A DNA stretch of 53,815 nt from Flavobacterium rivuli WB 3.3-2 = DSM 21788 (GCF_000378485.1 NZ_KB899975.1:1-53815), one strand, 5' to 3'; shown: positions 16,299 to 24,882, counted from the first letter of the stretch. Notes: generated from the sequence alone by a model not told the origin. Numbers and translations are program-made.

Positions 16299-16679
16299 TT
16301 ATATATAATTACTGATCTCGATTAAATTCTGGTCCGGGTCGCGAAAATAAACCGACAACATTGTGCCCGATGCTCCCATGCGCTCTACAGGCCCCTCAAA
16401 AACATCAATGGCATGTTCCTGCAATTCCTGTATAACCCTGTGCAATGGTGTTTTGGTTATAAAACACAAATCTGCCGATCCGGGAATGGGGAATTTTGCC
16501 TTAGGCAGAAACTCTTTGCCATACTGGTGCAGGTTTATTTTTTGATTGCCAAACTGCAACGCAAACCTGCCTTCACCATACTGATGTATATCCATGCCCA
16601 AAACCTGGTTATAAAAAGCAAGCGTAGTATTTATATCTGTAACCGTTAAAACAAGATGGTCTAAATGTGTTATTTCCAA
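16299..16679 (-). CDS. VOC (glyoxalase/dioxygenase superfamily) protein
   Basis: A 126-residue single-domain VOC protein: HLDHLVLTVTDINTTLAFY at the start, then LGMDIHQYGEGRFALQFGNQKINLH and the C-terminal VYFRDPDQNLIEISNYI. The metal-ligand positions expected for the family are H near residue 8, H near 58 and the E of LIEI near 120. Substrate and reaction are unknown. There is no ATG. I choose the TTG at 16679 because the domain begins right after it and this start clears the end of the upstream gene by 16 bases. A second TTG at 16721 would add 14 residues and overlap that gene. Confidence 0.8.
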   Translation of the reverse strand: MEITHLDHLVLTVTDINTTLAFYNQVLGMDIHQYGEGRFALQFGNQKINLHQYGKEFLPKAKFPIPGSADLCFITKTPLHRVIQELQEHAIDVFEGPVERMGASGTMLSVYFRDPDQNLIEISNYI

Positions 16680-16695
16680 TGTAATTGCTCTTAAA

Positions 16696-17154
16696 TTAGT
16701 ATTGTGGAACGTTACCCCCAAGCCTCTGGTTATTGCTTATCTGGAAATACACAAGGTAATTGTACAATAAATAATTAACCTCATAGCCATAGCGTATCTG
16801 TGGGCTATAGTCAATGCGCATCTGGTACATATCTCCATAACGCTGCGGGTTATTTACACGTGCATTCCATTCGTTAACCCAAAAGTTATTTTTGTTTTCA
16901 AGGTATGATATGCCATAATAATTTCTCGGTTTTGCACGGCCCTGCAGCCATGAGTTAAAACCGGGGTCTATAATTATAACTTCATACTCTAAAGAATCGT
17001 TGGCAATACGCACAGTATCATTTGCTGTAGTGCCTGCAACCGCATTCTGGCCGCTGCCCACAATAGTTTTACTGTTGGCATTGGTAATTTCCTTACTTCC
17101 GCACCCCAAAATAATCGCACCAACTATTGCCAGGCAAAGTATGTATGTTTTCAT
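16696..17154 (-). CDS. DUF6146-like lipoprotein
   Basis: A 152-residue lipoprotein with signal MKTYILCLAIVGAIILGC (lipid-attached Cys at 18). The mature domain has EYEVIIIDPGFNSWLQGRAKPRNYY, then WNARVNNPQRYG and YGYEVNYLLYNYLVYFQI. I recognise this as the DUF6146 family of Bacteroidota; its function is unknown. The ATG at 17154 starts a normal lipoprotein signal, whereas the longer frame from 17196 would put 14 residues in front of it. It lies 16 bases upstream of the VOC gene. Confidence 0.75.
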   Translation of the reverse strand: MKTYILCLAIVGAIILGCGSKEITNANSKTIVGSGQNAVAGTTANDTVRIANDSLEYEVIIIDPGFNSWLQGRAKPRNYYGISYLENKNNFWVNEWNARVNNPQRYGDMYQMRIDYSPQIRYGYEVNYLLYNYLVYFQISNNQRLGGNVPQY

Positions 17155-17187
17155 GACCTTATAATTTATCTTATAAAAATAAACAAT

Positions 17188-17218
17188 AAAAGGCACCCTA
17201 AATTATAAGATGCCTTTT
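17188..17218 (-). terminator. Terminator after the YtxH-like gene
   Basis: An 8-bp stem (17188-17195 with 17211-17218) with a 15-base loop, and TTTTATTG following on the minus strand. It lies about 20 bases past the stop codon of the 17240-17527 gene. Confidence 0.55.
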
Positions 17219-17239
17219 ATTGCGTAATGATTGTATGTA

Positions 17240-17527
17240 TTATGCAGTAGCTGCATCTACAACCTTATCAGCAGTTTCTTTTACAGCCTGCCCATCGGGT
17301 GACGATTTAATTTTATCGGCAATTTCTCCGCCTTTTTGTAATACCTCATCATATTTTTTACGTGCAGTTTCTTTAACGCTTTGGTATTTATCTGCAATTT
17401 CTTCGCCAAAACCTTCCGCTTTTTCTATAACTCCGTCAAGATATCCTTTTCTTTTAAGTACTACTGCCACTACTGCAAGGGCTGCTGCTCCGGCTGCAAT
17501 CCCTAAGATCAATTTTTTGTTACTCAT
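17240..17527 (-). CDS. YtxH-like membrane-anchored protein
   Basis: A 95-residue protein with one N-terminal membrane segment (LILGIAAGAAALAVVAVVL, about residues 6-24), followed by a long charged amphipathic helix with repeats of the type KAEGFGEEIADKYQSVKETARKKYDEVL. This is the layout of YtxH-like proteins, often induced by general stress. The function is not known. It is the last gene of a probable three-gene unit with the two small hydrophilic proteins at 17575-18023. Confidence 0.7.
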   Translation of the reverse strand: MSNKKLILGIAAGAAALAVVAVVLKRKGYLDGVIEKAEGFGEEIADKYQSVKETARKKYDEVLQKGGEIADKIKSSPDGQAVKETADKVVDAATA

Positions 17528-17574
17528 AACTTTCTAATTTTTTAATGAATTTATTTTATTTGGTTTATTAAAGC

Positions 17575-17799
17575 TTATTTATCCCTGTTGCGTTCAGGGT
17601 TTTTACTGTCTGGCCTTTGCTCCTGATTAGGGTTAAGGTTTGCCCTTTCGTGAGCTATTGTATTTTTTTGAATACTGCCACTCATGTGCGCTTTTTCATT
17701 ATAATGCCTGTCCTGGTAGCTTTCCGGTATAGGAGTGTTTTTTTTAAACTGTTCTCTATCTTCCGAATGATCCTGGTTATTATTATCTGACTGTATCAT
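17575..17799 (-). CDS. Small hydrophilic, probably disordered protein
   Basis: A 74-residue, very polar protein rich in N, Q, E, D, K and R, with almost no large hydrophobic residues. It is unlikely to fold on its own. It shares the word AHER (IAHERANLNPNQ) with the next upstream protein (AAHERMIHPDKG), so the two are probably related. Hydrophilins of this type often protect against drying or osmotic stress; this is an inference from composition only. The neighbouring YtxH-like gene fits a stress unit. Confidence 0.6.
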   Translation of the reverse strand: MIQSDNNNQDHSEDREQFKKNTPIPESYQDRHYNEKAHMSGSIQKNTIAHERANLNPNQEQRPDSKNPERNRDK

Positions 17800-17819
17800 A
17801 ACTATAAAATTTATGGTTG

Positions 17820-18023
17820 TTAATTTTCTCCTTTGTCAGGATGTATCATCCTTTCATGGGCAGCCGTATGGTTATCAGGCTGTTTAGTATATGCCTCCGG
17901 ATCTGTCTCTTTATTAGCCGGTGTTGCATAACGGTTAGGGTCGGTGCCCGATGCATCGTGTTTAGGTAACTCAGCCGGCATGTTTAGCGGCTTTGCATTG
18001 TCTGGGTTATGTGGTGTTTTCAT
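17820..18023 (-). CDS. Small hydrophilic, probably disordered protein
   Basis: A 67-residue polar protein rich in P, D, K, N, T and H, starting MKTPHNPDNAKPLNMP and ending AAHERMIHPDKGEN. No family is recognised. It shares the AHER word with the product of 17575-17799, twenty bases downstream. It is the first gene of the small cluster. A weak CTTTG-containing -7-like word precedes it on the minus strand but does not fit the promoter consensus well. Confidence 0.6.
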   Translation of the reverse strand: MKTPHNPDNAKPLNMPAELPKHDASGTDPNRYATPANKETDPEAYTKQPDNHTAAHERMIHPDKGEN

Positions 18024-18631
18024 GGCTTTTTATTTAGTAAAACAAAGTGTCCTGCTCTATTTATATTACTAAGTTAGCCATTGTATACAGGCAGTTATAT
18101 TAAGAGAGTCTTAAAATTTAGGGGTACACCGTAACCTTTAACGCCTTATTAACGAATGGGTTAAATTTACTGAACGGACGTTAATTTTATTATGATAATT
18201 AAATCCTAAGGAATACCATTAGAGGAAATATTATAGTTCAATGTGTTTGAGAATGTCACGCAAAGACGCAGAGCCGCAAAGCGGGAATGAACATAACGTA
18301 TACCCTAAGCGACTGGTAAGTCGCAAAGCTTTGCGACTTAACAGTCGCTGGAAGAGGTAATAATTAGGGGGCAAACTTTGCGGCTCTGCGTCTTTGCGTG
18401 ACAAAATATTTGGACTGTTAAATACTAACTTTGCTATAAGTCCAAAAAGATTTACCACATAGAGGCATAGGCATATCCTGATCGAAAATAAATTGTAAGT
18501 ACACATATTTTGAGCTCCGGTTAGCAGGGCTACGTGTAAAATTTATTTTCTATCTATTCTTGCCGGCGCAACTTGTCTTTGCACCAATATTGTAAGTGCA
18601 TATATTTTATTTACACAATTAAACACAATAC
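18024..18631. other. 608-base gap with palindromic element
   Basis: No credible gene. The central part is copy 2 of the nested palindrome element (18255-18402). The 91-codon frame across it (18231-18506, minus strand) is a by-product of the repeat. The rest is AT-rich and probably holds promoters for the small hydrophilic cluster on its left side. I see nothing else. Confidence 0.55.
18255..18402. repeat. Nested palindrome element, copy 2 (intact)
   Basis: The outer ends are a perfect 27-bp inverted repeat (18255-18281 and 18376-18402), starting GTCACGCAAAGACGC. In the middle, 18309-18348 is a 40-bp palindrome with one mismatch pair, centred on GCAAAGCTTTGC. The whole 148-bp unit can fold into a long hairpin carrying an inner hairpin. 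It is flanked by AT-rich DNA with no transposase. Confidence 0.88.
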
Positions 18632-20038
18632 TTAAATTATATCGGGCAGGATCTTCCCCGGATTCAGGATGTTGTTAGGGTCGAATAATTGCTTTATGCC
18701 TTTCATCAATAAAAGGTGCGTAGTGCCAAAAGCAATATCCATATAGTTTTTTTGTACGTAGCCAATGCCGTGCTCGCCGGATAATGTTCCTTTTAAAGAT
18801 ACTGTAAGTTCGAATATTTCTCGAATACCCTTAGGCACTTCGGTTTTCCAGTTCTCATCGGTCATATCGCCTTTAATGATGTTTACATGCAGGTTGCCAT
18901 CGCCTGCATGCCCATAACAAACCGTATGAAAACCATATTTTTTACCAATAGTTTTAATTCCCGCCAGTAAAACAGGCAGCTCGTAACGCGGTACCACAGT
19001 ATCTTCTTCTTTATAAACAGAGTTTGATTTTACAGCTTCGGCTACGGTGCGGCGAAGTTTCCAGAGGGCATTTTTTTGGTCTTCAGTATCGGCAAAGAGT
19101 ATTTCGTCTATATCAAAATGTTCTACGGCAGCCATAATTTTCTCGGCTTCGGCAAAAAGCACGTCGGGGTAATTGCCATCGACTTCCACCAGCAAATGCG
19201 CCTGAACTTCATCTTTAATATCCAGATTTACATTGTCCAGATATTTAAGCCCCCAGTCTATTGCATCGCGCTCCATAAACTCCAGTGCACTGGGCACAAT
19301 GCCTGCCCTAAAAATCTCTGCTACTGCCTGGCATGCCTGTTCTGATTTAAAAAACGGGATAAGCATAAGTATGTTATGGCTATTTTTAGGCAACAGCTTC
19401 ATAACAATGGTAGTTATAATGCCCAGCGTACCCTCGCTACCCACCATAAGCTGCGTAAGGTTGTACCCTGTAGAATTTTTAAGGGTATTGGCACCCGTCC
19501 ATATTACATCGCCATTGGGTAAAACTACCTCAAGGTTAAGCACATAATCTTTAGTAACGCCATATTTAACGGCGCGTGCGCCACCGCTGTTCTCGGCAAC
19601 ATTACCGCCTATGGTACAACTACCCTGGCTGCTTGGATCTGGCGGGTAAAAAAGGCCTTTTTCAAAAGCTGCTTCCCGTAATACTTGCGTTATTACTGCG
19701 GGCCCCATGATAGCCTGCAGGTTTTTCTCGTCAATTTCTAAATTAGTAAAACGCTCCATACTAAGCCCTATGCCGCCATAAATGCTAAGGGCACCACCAC
19801 TCAGGCCGGTACGCGCACCTATGGGCACCACGGGTATTTTATACACGTTAGCCAGCTTCATAATTGCAGAAACCTCCCCCACTGTTCCCGGCTTTATTAC
19901 TACCGATGGCGGAAAGCTGTAATCTTCGGTCTCGTCATGACCGTAGTGTGCACGGGTTTCTTCATCGAGAAAAATATAGTTAGGCGTAACAATGGCTTCG
20001 AGTGCGGTAATTATTTCAGGAGAAAGTATGGTTTGCAT
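18632..20038 (-). CDS. FAD-linked oxidase, GlcD/D-lactate dehydrogenase type
   Basis: A 468-residue flavoenzyme that probably oxidises a 2-hydroxy acid such as D-lactate or glycolate. The PCMH-type FAD domain has VVPIGARTGLSGGA near residues 72-85, DPSSQGSCTIGGNVAENSGG near 134-153 and GYNLTQLMVGSEGTLGI near 192-208. The C-terminal oxidase domain has CYGHAGDGNLHVNI near 372 and GTLSGEHGIGYVQK near 415. No iron-sulphur partner gene is adjacent, and the protein has no ferredoxin domain of its own. Electron acceptor and exact substrate are unknown. Confidence 0.9.
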   Translation of the reverse strand: MQTILSPEIITALEAIVTPNYIFLDEETRAHYGHDETEDYSFPPSVVIKPGTVGEVSAIMKLANVYKIPVVPIGARTGLSGGALSIYGGIGLSMERFTNLEIDEKNLQAIMGPAVITQVLREAAFEKGLFYPPDPSSQGSCTIGGNVAENSGGARAVKYGVTKDYVLNLEVVLPNGDVIWTGANTLKNSTGYNLTQLMVGSEGTLGIITTIVMKLLPKNSHNILMLIPFFKSEQACQAVAEIFRAGIVPSALEFMERDAIDWGLKYLDNVNLDIKDEVQAHLLVEVDGNYPDVLFAEAEKIMAAVEHFDIDEILFADTEDQKNALWKLRRTVAEAVKSNSVYKEEDTVVPRYELPVLLAGIKTIGKKYGFHTVCYGHAGDGNLHVNIIKGDMTDENWKTEVPKGIREIFELTVSLKGTLSGEHGIGYVQKNYMDIAFGTTHLLLMKGIKQLFDPNNILNPGKILPDII

Positions 20039-20183
20039 AAATGCGAATATTATTATTGTTTTAATATTGGCATCAAAAATACTAAGGAGTTATTTTAAAA
20101 AACAGATTGTTATTAAAAAATATATTATAAATTTAGTTGGATTCTGTTGCTCAAGATAAACTTAAAATATAATATCTTATAAA

Positions 20184-20819
20184 ATGCGTATACCTGCCTC
20201 GATTAAAGTGATAGGATGTTTAGGCCTTATCTTTCTCACTTTAAATTCCTGCTCCAATAATCCTGATAAATATTACAAAGCATTAACCCAGGAAGAATAT
20301 CAAAAATATACCGCAATTGATACATTATTAGAAAATAAAAAAAATTTAATTACTGAATGTAAATCACCTTTACCATATCCTGTATTTACAACCCTTGTCA
20401 AGAAAATCGGTACAGGAAATGTCAGTTACTTTAAACTTGACTCTGATGCTTATCTTGAAAATGACTCTATTGTTATTGCCTATGCTTCTGCTTTTAAATC
20501 GGATGAATCTGGAGATATGCAAAAGGATGGGTTATGGTTATATGCTGAATTTTATGATAACGAAAATAAAAAAGGTAATTGGTTTTACAGTATTAGCGAC
20601 TCAGGCATAAGATTTAGCGTAGACTCACTTCCACCTAACTATAAGCCCGAAAATTTACCTACAAAAGAGGGTATTTATTTATTGAAAAACGAAAAAATAG
20701 AGATGATCTCTGCTGAACAATCAGAAGAAAAATTTTCATCGCTCAAAAGAGACGGCTTTTACTTTATCCCGAACACAGGAAGATTATTTAAGCGGTATAA
20801 TATAAATACAATTCAATAA
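20184..20819 (+). CDS. Hypothetical lipoprotein
   Basis: A 211-residue protein with a lipoprotein signal peptide (hydrophobic stretch IGCLGLIFLTLNSC, lipid-attached Cys at 23, then SNN). The mature part is rich in charged residues and tyrosine, with DSIVIAYASAFKSDESGDM in the middle. No known domain is seen. The gene is AT-rich compared with the flavoprotein gene upstream. It stops two bases before the convergent DoxX gene. Confidence 0.65.
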   Translation: MRIPASIKVIGCLGLIFLTLNSCSNNPDKYYKALTQEEYQKYTAIDTLLENKKNLITECKSPLPYPVFTTLVKKIGTGNVSYFKLDSDAYLENDSIVIAYASAFKSDESGDMQKDGLWLYAEFYDNENKKGNWFYSISDSGIRFSVDSLPPNYKPENLPTKEGIYLLKNEKIEMISAEQSEEKFSSLKRDGFYFIPNTGRLFKRYNINTIQ

Positions 20820-20821
20820 TC

Positions 20822-21241
20822 TTAATACCTGCTTTTTCTCTTGGCTATCAGCCTGTCTACAGAAAATTTACCGGCACCGGTAATAATCAGGACAATATAA
20901 ACACCAAGATAAAGTGCGCCCAACTCCTGCTTTTCGAAACCATCGGCGGCATGTACAATAAATACCGCTACAAGCATGGTAATAATAAGTGGTATAATGG
21001 CAAGGCGGGTAAGCAGCCCTAATATTAAAAGTGCAGAACAAACCAGTTCTGCAAAAACGGCAAGCGTTAACGAGGCGGGTTCGCCAATGCCTATAGGATC
21101 GGCAAACTGTACAGGATTTGCTTTAAGCATTTCCAGTTTCTCTAAGCCGTGCACAAGCATAAAGCCGCCCGCCACAACCCTGAGTATAAGTACTGCAAGG
21201 CTGTTTACATTTTTATCAACAGAGGTTCCGAAAATCCACAT
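20822..21241 (-). CDS. DoxX family membrane protein
   Basis: A 139-residue protein with four membrane segments. The start LAVLILRVVAGGFMLVHGLEKL is the typical DoxX opening (R...G..ml.HG..Kl), followed by AELVCSALLILGLLTRLA and HAADGFEKQELGALYLGVYIVLI. DoxX proteins are small integral membrane proteins with varied reported roles, including thiosulphate-quinone oxidoreductase subunits and redox stress complexes. No partner gene is nearby, so the role cannot be narrowed. Confidence 0.85.
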   Translation of the reverse strand: MWIFGTSVDKNVNSLAVLILRVVAGGFMLVHGLEKLEMLKANPVQFADPIGIGEPASLTLAVFAELVCSALLILGLLTRLAIIPLIITMLVAVFIVHAADGFEKQELGALYLGVYIVLIITGAGKFSVDRLIAKRKSRY

Positions 21242-21501
21242 GAGCAGTTTTTTTTAGTTGTTCTTGTAAATTTAGCGAAAAAAACTACAGAAAGAACACA
21301 TAAATCCCGCTTTAAGAAATGATAGTGCAAATCTTAACTATCTTTTAGTATTGAACCCGTCCTGACTTTTTTGATTGAAGCGAAAAATAGAGATTTTTGT
21401 TTTAGATTTTGGCTTTTTTGCATTGCATAGCAGCGCTACGGAATAATAAATGGAGCCAAAAGATCATTTTGCAGCCAATTAAAGAAAGTGAGGATGAGTT
21501 C

Positions 21502-22521
21502 TTAAATAAATCCGTTGGCTTTAGCATGCTCTTCGGCAGCCAATGATGTTTCTACTAAAAGCACCGGCGTTGTCCTGAAGTTATCTACAATACTTTTTAC
21601 GCGTTGCATGCGCCCTCTATGGTTAACACTGCGCAGGTAAATGCATAAAATACGGTTAGGGAACTGCACAGCAATATCGGTATAAATAGAAGCGTCGTGC
21701 TCCCCACTATCGCCTATAAGTATAAAATTAAGGTCGGGATAAGTATTCAGGATATTTATAATCTCCTTTTGCTTATGAGGTTTTTCAGATCCTGAAACCT
21801 TTTGGAAAATGCTGTTAAAGCTGCGCAAAAGTATCGCTCCTTTCGGAAAATTGTTGTGGTCTAAAAACACCTTAAGGTATTGGTACATGTTCCACGGGCT
21901 GTTGCTCAGGTAAAATATGGGGTTCTTTTCTTTATTGTCAATACCAAGGTGCAGTTTGCGGTATAAGCCGGGAGCGCCTTCAAGCGGTATGCGCTTATAG
22001 GTATTTATAAAAAGCGAATTAATAAGTACTTTCCATTTAAGGAACGAAGTTACACCAGTGTTTAGCAGCGTATCATCAATATCGGTAATCACTCCAAAGT
22101 CGGCTTCCGTTTCCGGAATTAAAAACTCACCCTGAAAAACTTCTGTAACCGCAGCCTGCTGCTCGTTAAGCGCATTCAGGTTAAAGTACACCCACCCTTC
22201 CGCGTCAGATATTGTTTTCATGTCTTCAGCAACCGTTACATCAAACAGAAAATACCCTTTAGCATCGGTAACCGTGGTAAACACCATACCGTTTACATTG
22301 AGCTGTACTTTTATATCAGGGATCTCGTAGGTATCAAATTGCTTAACGGCATTTTTAATGGTTTGCCACAGCGATTGTTTATCAAGATATTCTATAGGGA
22401 AATTATCGAGCACGCGGCCCTTTACATACAGCCGGAACGATGTGCCATAACTGCGGTACGGCATGATATGTATTTTATCTGCCTTATATTTCCCGAATAA
22501 CAACTTTATACGCTTTAGCAT
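21502..22521 (-). CDS. App1-like phosphatidate phosphatase domain protein (DUF2183)
   Basis: A 339-residue protein. The C-terminal half (about 155-330) matches the App1/DUF2183 catalytic domain of the HAD superfamily: VITDIDDTLL with the DxDxT nucleophile near residue 165, YLSNSPWNMY near 220, KPHKQKEII near 255 and LIGDSGEHDASIY near 275. In yeast App1 this domain dephosphorylates phosphatidate. The N-terminal half carries a beta-rich region with VTDAKGYFLFDV, which may be a carboxypeptidase-regulatory-like or substrate-binding fold. The bacterial substrate is unknown. It lies 47 bases after the MFS gene on the same strand. Confidence 0.88.
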   Translation of the reverse strand: MLKRIKLLFGKYKADKIHIMPYRSYGTSFRLYVKGRVLDNFPIEYLDKQSLWQTIKNAVKQFDTYEIPDIKVQLNVNGMVFTTVTDAKGYFLFDVTVAEDMKTISDAEGWVYFNLNALNEQQAAVTEVFQGEFLIPETEADFGVITDIDDTLLNTGVTSFLKWKVLINSLFINTYKRIPLEGAPGLYRKLHLGIDNKEKNPIFYLSNSPWNMYQYLKVFLDHNNFPKGAILLRSFNSIFQKVSGSEKPHKQKEIINILNTYPDLNFILIGDSGEHDASIYTDIAVQFPNRILCIYLRSVNHRGRMQRVKSIVDNFRTTPVLLVETSLAAEEHAKANGFI

Positions 22522-22568
22522 TCCCTCTTTTTTAACCCAATTTACAGAAATTTAAAGCATGTATTTCC

Positions 22569-23774
22569 CTATTTTTTCTTAAGGTTGGGCAGGAACACGG
22601 CAATTACGCCTATAAGCGGCAGGTATGCACAAATGTTGTATACGTACATGATACCTTGATGATCGGCAATATTACCCAGCACGGCAGACCCCAGCCCGCC
22701 CATACCAAAGGCAAAACCGTAAAAAAGCCCGGATACCATTCCCAGCTTTTTAGGTAACAGCTCCTGTGCATATACTAATATGGCAGGAAATGCCGATGCC
22801 AGCAATAAACCTATAATGACAGATAATACGCTCGTCCAGAAAAGATCGGCGTAAGGTAAGAGCAATGCAAACGGAGCAACGCCAAGTACAGAGAACCATA
22901 TTACATACTTGCGCCCAAATTTATCGCCCAGTGGCCCGCCTATTAAAGTGCCTAAAGCTACGGCTGCAAGAAACAGGAACAGGTGAAACTGCGCATCCTG
23001 TACGGTTACATTAAATTTTTCTATCAGGTAAAAAGTAAAGTAGCTCGATATACTGGCTATATAGAAGTATTTTGAGAAAATAAGGATAAGCAATATAATA
23101 ACCGTTACCACTACGCGCGAAGGAGAAAGATCGGGCATTACAATAACCGGTTTCTTTTTGGCGGTAAGGTTTAGGTGTGCCTGGTACCATTTAGCTATTT
23201 GAGATAATACTATCATGGCAAGAATGGCAATGGCTGCAAAGTATACTATATATTTTTGCCCGTGTGGCACAACTATCCAGGCTATTAAGAGTGGCCCGAT
23301 AGCCGTACCTGTGTTGCCGCCTATCTGGAAGATGGACTGTGCCAACCCCCTCCTACCTCCTGATGCAAGGAACGATACCCTTGATGATTCAGGATGAAAA
23401 ATGGACGACCCTATACCAACCAATACTACAGACACTAAGATTATAGCAAATGAAGCTGCATAAGCCAATAGTATAATTCCGGCAGTGGTAAAAAACATGC
23501 CTATAATTTGCGAGTACGGTTTAGGGTGCTTATCGGTATAAAAGCCTACAAAGGGCTGTAACAGCGATGCCGCCATTTGGTACGAAAAGGTAATAAGACC
23601 TACCTGTGTAAACGTAAGGTTATAGGTGTCTTTTAATATTGGGTAAGCTGCCGGTATTACAGCCTGAAGTAAATCGTTAAGCAAGTGGGCAAAAGCTATC
23701 GAAAAAAGTATTGAGTATACTGTTTTTTGTGCACTATCGTTTGTCGTGATAGTGTCTTTTGAAATATTTTCCAT
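22569..23774 (-). CDS. MFS exporter, Fsr (fosmidomycin resistance)-like
   Basis: A 401-residue inner-membrane transporter with about 12 membrane segments. FHPESSRVSFLASGGRRGLAQSIFQIGGNTGTAIGP is the block that marks the Fsr subgroup, and FADL.....HLLNDLLQAVIPA-type residues stand at the start. Fsr exports fosmidomycin in E. coli; the natural substrate here is unknown. The ATG at 23774 is preferred over a GTG six codons earlier. The gene may be co-transcribed with the App1-like gene that follows. Confidence 0.88.
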   Translation of the reverse strand: MENISKDTITTNDSAQKTVYSILFSIAFAHLLNDLLQAVIPAAYPILKDTYNLTFTQVGLITFSYQMAASLLQPFVGFYTDKHPKPYSQIIGMFFTTAGIILLAYAASFAIILVSVVLVGIGSSIFHPESSRVSFLASGGRRGLAQSIFQIGGNTGTAIGPLLIAWIVVPHGQKYIVYFAAIAILAMIVLSQIAKWYQAHLNLTAKKKPVIVMPDLSPSRVVVTVIILLILIFSKYFYIASISSYFTFYLIEKFNVTVQDAQFHLFLFLAAVALGTLIGGPLGDKFGRKYVIWFSVLGVAPFALLLPYADLFWTSVLSVIIGLLLASAFPAILVYAQELLPKKLGMVSGLFYGFAFGMGGLGSAVLGNIADHQGIMYVYNICAYLPLIGVIAVFLPNLKKK

Positions 23775-23865
23775 AAATAAAGTAAAAAGCACAAATTTAC
23801 CGCTTAATGGCTAAACCATCAAAAGATTTATAGATTATGTCGCTTTAAAATGCTTATTATATAAT

Positions 23866-23956
23866 TTGCTTATTGTCTATTGCTTATTGCCTGTTGCCTT
23901 TTGCCTGTTGCCTTTTGCTTATTGTCCATTGCTTATTGTCCATTGCTTATTGCTTA
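23866..23956. repeat. Heptamer tandem repeat, 13 units
   Basis: Thirteen consecutive 7-base units (TTGCTTA, TTGTCTA, TTGCTTA, TTGCCTG, TTGCCTT and so on) in perfect register over 91 bases. All start TTG and vary only in the last four bases. It lies between the AEC transporter stop codon and the MFS start. It is the longest member of the heptamer family in the window. Confidence 0.92.
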
Positions 23957-23970
23957 TTATAGATTCATAT

Positions 23971-24882
23971 CTACCACCACTCCAGCAGTAAATACCACAA
24001 TGCCATAGTTATAAAAGATAATGGTATACCTATGCCCACCATCATTCCGCTAAGGCGCGGCTTTAACCCGTTGACTGATGCCAGTATTGCCGCCGTTATC
24101 TGGGTTGCCATAGCGGCCTGCATTACAGATACATCGGTTTCCAGTTTAGGGCCTTTTAAAATTACTTTATAGAGTATAAAGAAGAGCAACGGCGTAAGGA
24201 TGAGCTTAAAGAACAGGCCGAGCGCCAAAAAATTCCAATGCCTGCTTTTACGTTCTATTTTAAGCTGTAGCCCCACCGCCACAAGTGCTATAGGAGTTAC
24301 TGTGGCTGCAAGGCGATGTATAACATCCTGGAGAGTATCGCTAAAATCATGGTGGGCAAGGTTCATGCAAAAGCCTGCAAAGAAAGCAAGGAATGGCGGG
24401 AACAGCAGTACTTTCTTTAATACTGCCGATGCTGTAGGCATTCCTTTACTATATAGCGCCGCCACAAGTATCCCCAACGTAGACACGACTACAAAATATC
24501 CCGGCTGGTCTACAATTATTGCAGTTTCCAATCCTTTTTTGCCATACAAAGCTTCTATAACGGGTAGCCCCACAAAAGCTGTATTGCCCAGCCCTCCCGT
24601 TAATATAAGGCAGCCAGTAAGTTTTTTAGGCCAGTTAAACCATTTGCCAAGTCCGGCAAAAAACAGCCAGCATACTATAAAACCTATCCACGCCACTCCA
24701 AGCGGATAAAACAGCTTACTGCTTATGGCAATTTTAGGAATGTAATACAGCGCCATTGCCGGTAACGATATATAAATAACAAACTGGTTAAGCGCTACAT
24801 GTGCATTTGCAGGTATTGCTTTTATGTGTTGCATGCCCAGCCCTGCAAAGAGACAAACAAAAATGAGGATTATATTATCCAT
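23971..24882 (-). CDS. AEC family transporter
   Basis: A 303-residue inner-membrane protein with about ten membrane segments, starting MDNIILIFVCLFAGLGMQHI. LILTGGLGNTAFVGLPVIEALYG near residues 95-118 is the typical auxin-efflux-carrier family block, and NQFVIYISLPAMALYYI stands near 35. Members export or exchange organic anions; the substrate is unknown. The ATG at 24882 is used; an earlier in-frame GTG at 24942 lies upstream of the promoter-like box. It is divergent from the Rrf2 regulator gene and could share its control region. Confidence 0.87.
   Translation of the reverse strand: MDNIILIFVCLFAGLGMQHIKAIPANAHVALNQFVIYISLPAMALYYIPKIAISSKLFYPLGVAWIGFIVCWLFFAGLGKWFNWPKKLTGCLILTGGLGNTAFVGLPVIEALYGKKGLETAIIVDQPGYFVVVSTLGILVAALYSKGMPTASAVLKKVLLFPPFLAFFAGFCMNLAHHDFSDTLQDVIHRLAATVTPIALVAVGLQLKIERKSRHWNFLALGLFFKLILTPLLFFILYKVILKGPKLETDVSVMQAAMATQITAAILASVNGLKPRLSGMMVGIGIPLSFITMALWYLLLEWW

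Noticed and set aside
16680..16721. Longer VOC frame from TTG 16721
   Set aside because: It overlaps the upstream lipoprotein gene and adds residues before the domain start.
18231..18506. Minus-strand open frame of 91 codons
   Set aside because: It translates the palindromic repeat element (LSRKDAEPQS-type sequence), a well-known kind of false gene.
23866..23956. Possible CRISPR array
   Set aside because: Units are 7 bases with no spacers and no cas genes nearby.
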